Below, in pieces: positions 7,041 through 9,088 of a DNA stretch of 9,088 nucleotides. Where the stretch lies: positions 1-9,088 of the forward strand of contig CALZFY010000085.1 in assembly GCA_945786935.1 (NCBI GenBank), read 5' to 3'. Source of the DNA: HGM12587 sp945786935. Its GTDB lineage: Bacteria; Bacillota; Clostridia; Lachnospirales; Lachnospiraceae. A program made the translations under genes and the position numbers. The stretch's first letter is position 1; every line of letters begins with the position of its first letter. The notes beneath the pieces were generated by a model. That model was not told where the DNA came from. It searched no databases and saw only the letters and a program-made list of their open reading frames with translations.

Positions 7041-7074
7041 ATTATATTATACGCATAAATGCGCAAAAAATCAA
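7041..7074 (-). promoter_or_regulatory. Promoter of the AlbA_2 regulator
   Basis: On the minus strand TTGATT (7069-7074), a 17-base spacer and TATAAT (7046-7051); a second overlapping TATAAT is at 7041-7046. Transcription would begin close to 7038. The -35 box lies inside one inverted repeat and the spacer is occupied by another, so repression, probably self-repression, is likely. Confidence 0.8.
7052..7063. promoter_or_regulatory. Short dyad inside the promoter spacer
   Basis: CGCAT (7052-7056) and ATGCG (7059-7063) flank two bases. The dyad fills the space between the -35 and -10 boxes of the regulator promoter, a classic repressor position. Confidence 0.45.
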
Positions 7075-7101
7075 TCGCAAATTTTTACGATTGATTTTTT
7101 G
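7064..7101. promoter_or_regulatory. 14-bp inverted repeat over the regulator -35 box
   Basis: CAAAAAATCAATCG (7064-7077) and CGATTGATTTTTTG (7088-7101) are perfect reverse complements around a 10-base centre. The left arm contains the -35 box. The centre includes a second symmetry, TCGCAA (7075-7080) with TTACGA (7085-7090), which recurs at 7275. An operator for the regulator itself is the likeliest reading. Confidence 0.55.
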
Positions 7102-7368
7102 ATTGTTTTTCGCTTTTATTTTTCGTCCGTTTCAGTTATTGAACACATCCCGATAACATCTATTCTATACTCCTTTTAACCTTTATTTTCGTTTTAACTT
7201 TTGAAAAGTTATGAATTAAAACAATGATAATTATTTTGGGTAAAATTCATATACGCAAACACGCACAAATTCGGTCGTAATTATTGCGATTACTCAAATT
7301 CCACTCGTAAAATAGGCATACTCGCCCCTATAACACTTCCAAGAGCATCTATTCGTCACACTATATCC
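7102..7368. other. AT-rich gene-free stretch with two dyads
   Basis: No credible protein gene in any frame. It holds a nested dyad at 7191-7222: GTTTTAA (7191-7197) with TTAAAAC (7216-7222), enclosing AACTTTT (7196-7202), G, AAAAGTT (7204-7210). It also holds the operator-like dyad at 7275-7289. A minus-strand seven-codon frame MLSGCVQ (7159 down to 7136) has AAAAGGAG 10 bases upstream; it may be a leader peptide or chance. Confidence 0.5.
7275..7289. promoter_or_regulatory. Second TCGYAA/TTRCGA dyad
   Basis: TCGTAA (7275-7280), TTA, TTGCGA (7284-7289). It matches the dyad at 7075-7090 (TCGCAA, four bases, TTACGA) in the form TCGYAA-N3/4-TTRCGA. Two copies about 200 bases apart upstream of the same gene suggest sites for one regulator. 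Confidence 0.4.
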
Positions 7369-7406
7369 ATTCCCTATTTTTGTGCAGATACACACTTTTA
7401 GGGAAT
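7369..7406. repeat. Interrupted hairpin at the left of the structured block
   Basis: ATTCCCTA (7369-7376) pairs with TAGGGAAT (7399-7406), and inside it TGTG (7381-7384) pairs with CACA (7391-7394), leaving a small TTTT/CTTT internal loop. No T run follows on either strand, so it is not an ordinary terminator. Confidence 0.6.
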
Positions 7407-7485
7407 GTCAGATGCAAATCAAACTTATAGCATCCGCTTAGGAGTAGCCCCGATACGACATCGGGAAGTGACATCTAATGCTAAA

Positions 7486-7518
7486 AAATGCTTGGAAATA
7501 CAGGGTTTTTCAGCATTT
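7486..7518. other. Tyrosine-recombinase core-like site (candidate att core)
   Basis: Left arm AAATGCTTGGAAA (7486-7498), centre TACAGGG (7499-7505), right arm TTTTTCAGCATTT (7506-7518). The right arm read backwards on the other strand is AAATGCTGAAAAA, matching the left arm at 10 of 13 positions with the outer seven perfect. Arms of about 13 bp around a 7-bp centre are the usual build of sites cut by tyrosine recombinases. An integrase of this class lies 0.7 kb to the right. No second copy is in the window, so this is a candidate only. Confidence 0.45.
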
Positions 7519-7661
7519 CAAATCCCATCTGATACTACGCTGTGATAGCTAATTCAGAGGGATTTTACACCGTCCGATTGGCTCGAAATTAGCAAGGCTT
7601 TCGATTTTTGGTGGACGTTGCAAGTGCAAGTAAATGTCACTATGTAACTGCTCGTTATGCG

Positions 7662-7686
7662 GAATGACAGGAAATACAGTTCATTC
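7662..7686. repeat. Second dyad sharing the centre of the core-like site
   Basis: GAATGA (7662-7667) and TCATTC (7681-7686) flank a 13-base centre. GGAAATACAG at 7670-7679 is identical to 7494-7503 in the core-like site, a 10-bp direct repeat 176 bases apart. Confidence 0.45.
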
Positions 7687-7700
7687 TCATGTGGAGCCGC

Positions 7701-7718
7701 TGGTGTCACACGACACCA
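7701..7718. repeat. Perfect 7-bp hairpin at the right of the structured block
   Basis: TGGTGTC (7701-7707), loop ACAC, GACACCA (7712-7718). Neither strand shows a T run after it, so a terminator is unlikely. Compact GC-rich hairpins of this kind occur in attachment and transfer-origin regions. Confidence 0.55.
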
Positions 7719-7815
7719 ATTTAAGTCTGTTTAATATATCATTTCAAACCGAATTTTTCAACCAGAATTATCAGAAATTCCATAGAATTTTTCGGGACGA
7801 ATGATTGTATGTAAC
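7719..7815. other. AT-rich stretch with repeated GAATT-type words
   Basis: No gene seen. GAATTTTTC occurs at 7751-7759 and 7785-7793, with AGAATTATC and GAAATTCC between them, giving GAATT-like words spaced roughly 10 to 14 bases. This spacing close to a helical turn can serve DNA bending or arm binding, but low complexity may explain it. Confidence 0.3.
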
Positions 7816-7838
7816 CTGTCCTGCCGAAGCAGGTACAG
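7816..7838 (-). terminator. Tight TTCG-loop hairpin just after the small unknown gene
   Basis: On the minus strand CCTGC, loop TTCG, GCAGG (7820-7833) is a UUCG-capped stem, extended by CTGT (7816-7819) pairing with ACAG (7835-7838) past one bulged base. It begins 3 bases after the stop of the gene at 7842. There is no strong T run, so it may protect or end the transcript only in part. Confidence 0.45.
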
Positions 7839-7841
7839 TAT

Positions 7842-8147
7842 TTATCGAAGCATAGTTTCTCGATCTTCAGCTCCCAGCATATATGCGCCCTTCGCAAATT
7901 CATCCCTTGCCAGAAGCTCTGTTACATATACCCTGTCGAACAACAACCAGAGTTCTTTTTCTTCTGGTGTAAGTTTGCGGTTTCCGCTAAATAAATACGA
8001 TAACCCCAATCCCTCAAGCAGAGCCTGCTTTGCAGCTTTGTAATCATCGGCTCTATCGGAATAATCCTCATTCCTCTGGCTTGATAATTCCTCAATATCA
8101 TCAGCTCGCATTTTATCATAATACTCGTCCATAAATGCTCTATCCAT
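7842..8147 (-). CDS. Small acidic protein of unknown function (possibly DUF6809-like)
   Basis: A soluble, strongly charged and probably helical protein of 101 residues without membrane segments or a signal peptide. The second half (LTPEEKELWLLFDRVYVTELLARDEFAKGAYMLG, residues 59-92) has the spacing of DUF6809-type proteins, small products common on clostridial mobile elements; I recognise this only by pattern. No function is known to me. The start is the ATG at 8147, 6 bases after a GGGGGG tract (8154-8159) that can pair with the ribosomal anti-SD sequence through one wobble; this is an unusual ribosome site. It is downstream of the integrase on the same strand, but a strong terminator hairpin lies between, so it may need read-through. 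I see no promoter of its own. Confidence 0.65.
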   Translation of the reverse strand: MDRAFMDEYYDKMRADDIEELSSQRNEDYSDRADDYKAAKQALLEGLGLSYLFSGNRKLTPEEKELWLLFDRVYVTELLARDEFAKGAYMLGAEDRETMLR

Positions 8148-8159
8148 TTTGCACCCCCC

Positions 8160-8220
8160 AAAAACAAAAATAAGGGCAGACCCCTTTACAAGCTATGAAA
8201 GCTATGTAAAAGGATCTGCC
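8160..8220 (-). terminator. Intrinsic terminator after the integrase gene
   Basis: Arms at 8175-8190 and 8205-8220 pair as GGCAGA/TCTGCC, CC/GG and TTTACA/TGTAAA, with two mismatches. Inside, AGCT (8191-8194) pairs with AGCT (8200-8203). On the minus strand TTATTTTTGTTTTT follows at once (8160-8173), and that tract runs directly into the ribosome site of the next gene. Confidence 0.88.
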
Positions 8221-8229
8221 ATTTTAATT

Positions 8230-9088
8230 CTATAAGGTCTTTGCCAGCGACTTCAAGAGTGCTGCCATTTCAGGGTTTTGCAGAAGTTTCAGAAGAAGCT
8301 CTTTATCATCGGTGGAGCTTTCCTGTGTGACCGGCTGTACCGGTTCCGGTGTTGCCTGTCTACCAGAGTAAAAAGCAGCTTCCAGTCTTTCGGCGTTCAG
8401 CCTTCGGTCATCGTCGATGATATGGGAGTAAACATCCGCTACCATCTTGACCTGTGCGTGACCGGAGTCACCCTGAACGGATTTCATATCGCCACCGTTC
8501 AGCTTCAGCTTGTAAGTGATACTGGAATGTCGGAGACTATGGAAAACCACCTTCGGCAGCCCGTTCTCCTCGATCAACTTATTGAAAGCACGGTTGATAA
8601 CCTGACCCTCAATCGGCTTGCCATTGGAAGAACAGAACACCAGATTAAAGTCTACGAACTCGTCACCGAAAAGGTCTTTCAATTCTTCGATGTCAGCCTT
8701 TCGCTGCACCAACATTTCCGCTACGGTTTTCGGTAAGAATACCTTGCGGACACTGGTTTTGGTCTTAGGTGTTTTGAGAACCAATGCGGTGTGCGTACTG
8801 GCAAAGGTCGGCGGGAACTTGAACATAATGTCCTTTCCGTTCAGATCTGCCATCGCTTCACGATTTACTCTCTGCAACTCCTTTTCAACGAAGATGCTTG
8901 CCTGACCAAGTTCGATACTCGCAGGAGAAATGTCTACACAGTCCCAGGTCAGCCCCAGAAGCTCACCCATTCGCAGAGAACAGGAGAAAGCAAGGTTGAT
9001 TGCCAGACGGAGAATATCATCGTCGCAGGCTTCCAGAGGTGCATATGGGGCGTTCTCTCGTCCATATGGACGACAGCGGAGAGGATAT
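8230..9088 (-). CDS. Tyrosine recombinase/integrase, C-terminal catalytic part
   Basis: The gene enters from beyond the right edge; 285 codons are visible and the frame is open to the last base, so the ATG at 8970 is internal. The enzyme cuts and rejoins DNA at attachment sites for insertion and excision of a mobile element. The catalytic set is complete in visible numbering: Arg39 in CSLRMGELLGL, a Lys in the PKTKTSVRK hairpin (107-115), His183-x-x-Arg186 in FHSLRHSS, His210 in SGH, and nucleophile Tyr220 in VADVYSH. Between Arg39 and the lysine hairpin lies an unusually long insertion (about 60-105). After the tyrosine come about 65 residues, ending in a Pro/Gln/Ser-rich linker and a Leu-rich helix. 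The N-terminal arm-binding and SAM-like domains are outside the window. The type fits clostridial integrative elements. A strong terminator follows. Confidence 0.93.
   Translation of the reverse strand, partial: YPLRCRPYGRENAPYAPLEACDDDILRLAINLAFSCSLRMGELLGLTWDCVDISPASIELGQASIFVEKELQRVNREAMADLNGKDIMFKFPPTFASTHTALVLKTPKTKTSVRKVFLPKTVAEMLVQRKADIEELKDLFGDEFVDFNLVFCSSNGKPIEGQVINRAFNKLIEENGLPKVVFHSLRHSSITYKLKLNGGDMKSVQGDSGHAQVKMVADVYSHIIDDDRRLNAERLEAAFYSGRQATPEPVQPVTQESSTDDKELLLKLLQNPEMAALLKSLAKTL

Larger units (their letters stand above)
7407..7718. other. Gene-free block dense in inverted repeats; possible attachment, transfer or structured-RNA region
   Basis: No reading frame of note on either strand. 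Perfect inverted pairs include TCAGATG (7408-7414) with CATCTGA (7526-7532); CCCGAT (7449-7454) with ATCGGG (7460-7465); AGTGACAT (7467-7474) with ATGTCACT (7634-7641); GCTAATT (7548-7554) with AATTAGC (7587-7593); CGTCC (7571-7575) with GGACG (7613-7617); and TCGAAA (7583-7588) with TTTCGA (7599-7604). A tandem TGCAAG pair is at 7619-7630. Some pairings exclude each other. Its place next to an integrase favours an attachment or transfer site. A structured RNA is the alternative. Confidence 0.5.

Noticed and set aside
7013..7066. Extended start of the AlbA_2 regulator at a TTG at 7066
   Set aside because: It lies inside the promoter; the ATG at 7012 has AAAGGA upstream and starts right before the AlbA_2 domain.
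7369..7718. CRISPR array
   Set aside because: The repeats are inverted, short and different from each other; there are no regular repeat-spacer units and no cas genes.
7744..7786. Tiny minus-strand frame MEFLIILVEKFGLK in the AT-rich stretch
   Set aside because: Fourteen codons without a ribosome site; AT-rich chance.
7922..8167. Alternative 81-codon minus-strand frame overlapping the small unknown gene
   Set aside because: It is in another frame of the 7842-8147 gene, has no ribosome site in the right place, and overlaps the terminator T tract.

Overview
The window looks like a piece of a low-GC Gram-positive chromosome, most likely a clostridial gut bacterium of the Lachnospiraceae type. 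This is an inference from strong AGGAGG-like ribosome sites, TTGACA/TATAAT-type promoters, and the gene mix: a clostridial-style branched-chain aminotransferase, a YqeY-like protein, a Cof-type HAD phosphatase, and a clostridial mobile-element integrase. No species-level marker is visible.

Layout. 1-369 (+) is the 3' end of an ABC importer permease of the nitrate/sulfonate/taurine class. 433-1458 (-) is ilvE, with its own promoter. 1696-2289 (+) encodes a small PD-(D/E)XK nuclease-like protein of the sce7726/MmcB type, preceded by two palindromes. 2353-2425 (+) is tRNA-Thr(CGU) with its own promoter. 2436-2873 (-) is a YqeY/GatB-like protein. 3147-5148 (+) is a two-gene operon (HAD phosphatase, then a metal-dependent amidohydrolase) closed by a strong terminator. 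5205-5684 (-) is a low-molecular-weight phosphotyrosine phosphatase. 5759-7012 (-) is an AlbA_2/ATPase/winged-helix regulator whose promoter is packed with palindromes.

From about 7013 to 7841 there is no credible gene but a great deal of symmetry: operator-like dyads next to the regulator promoter, then about 350 bases of hairpins. Within these lies a 33-bp element built like a tyrosine-recombinase core site, with two 13-bp inverted arms around a 7-bp centre. Beyond it, on the minus strand, lie a small unknown protein (7842-8147) and the C-terminal catalytic part of a tyrosine recombinase running off the window (8230-9088). The simplest reading is that the right side is the integrase end of an integrative element and that the gene-free stretch holds its attachment or transfer site, with ordinary chromosome to the left. 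Whether the AlbA_2 regulator belongs to the element or the chromosome cannot be decided here.

How the genes fit together: the left two thirds are independent housekeeping or metabolic units separated by promoters and terminators. The right third is the accessory part. The most noteworthy signals are the non-coding architecture at 7041-7840 and the lone nuclease-like gene at 1696.
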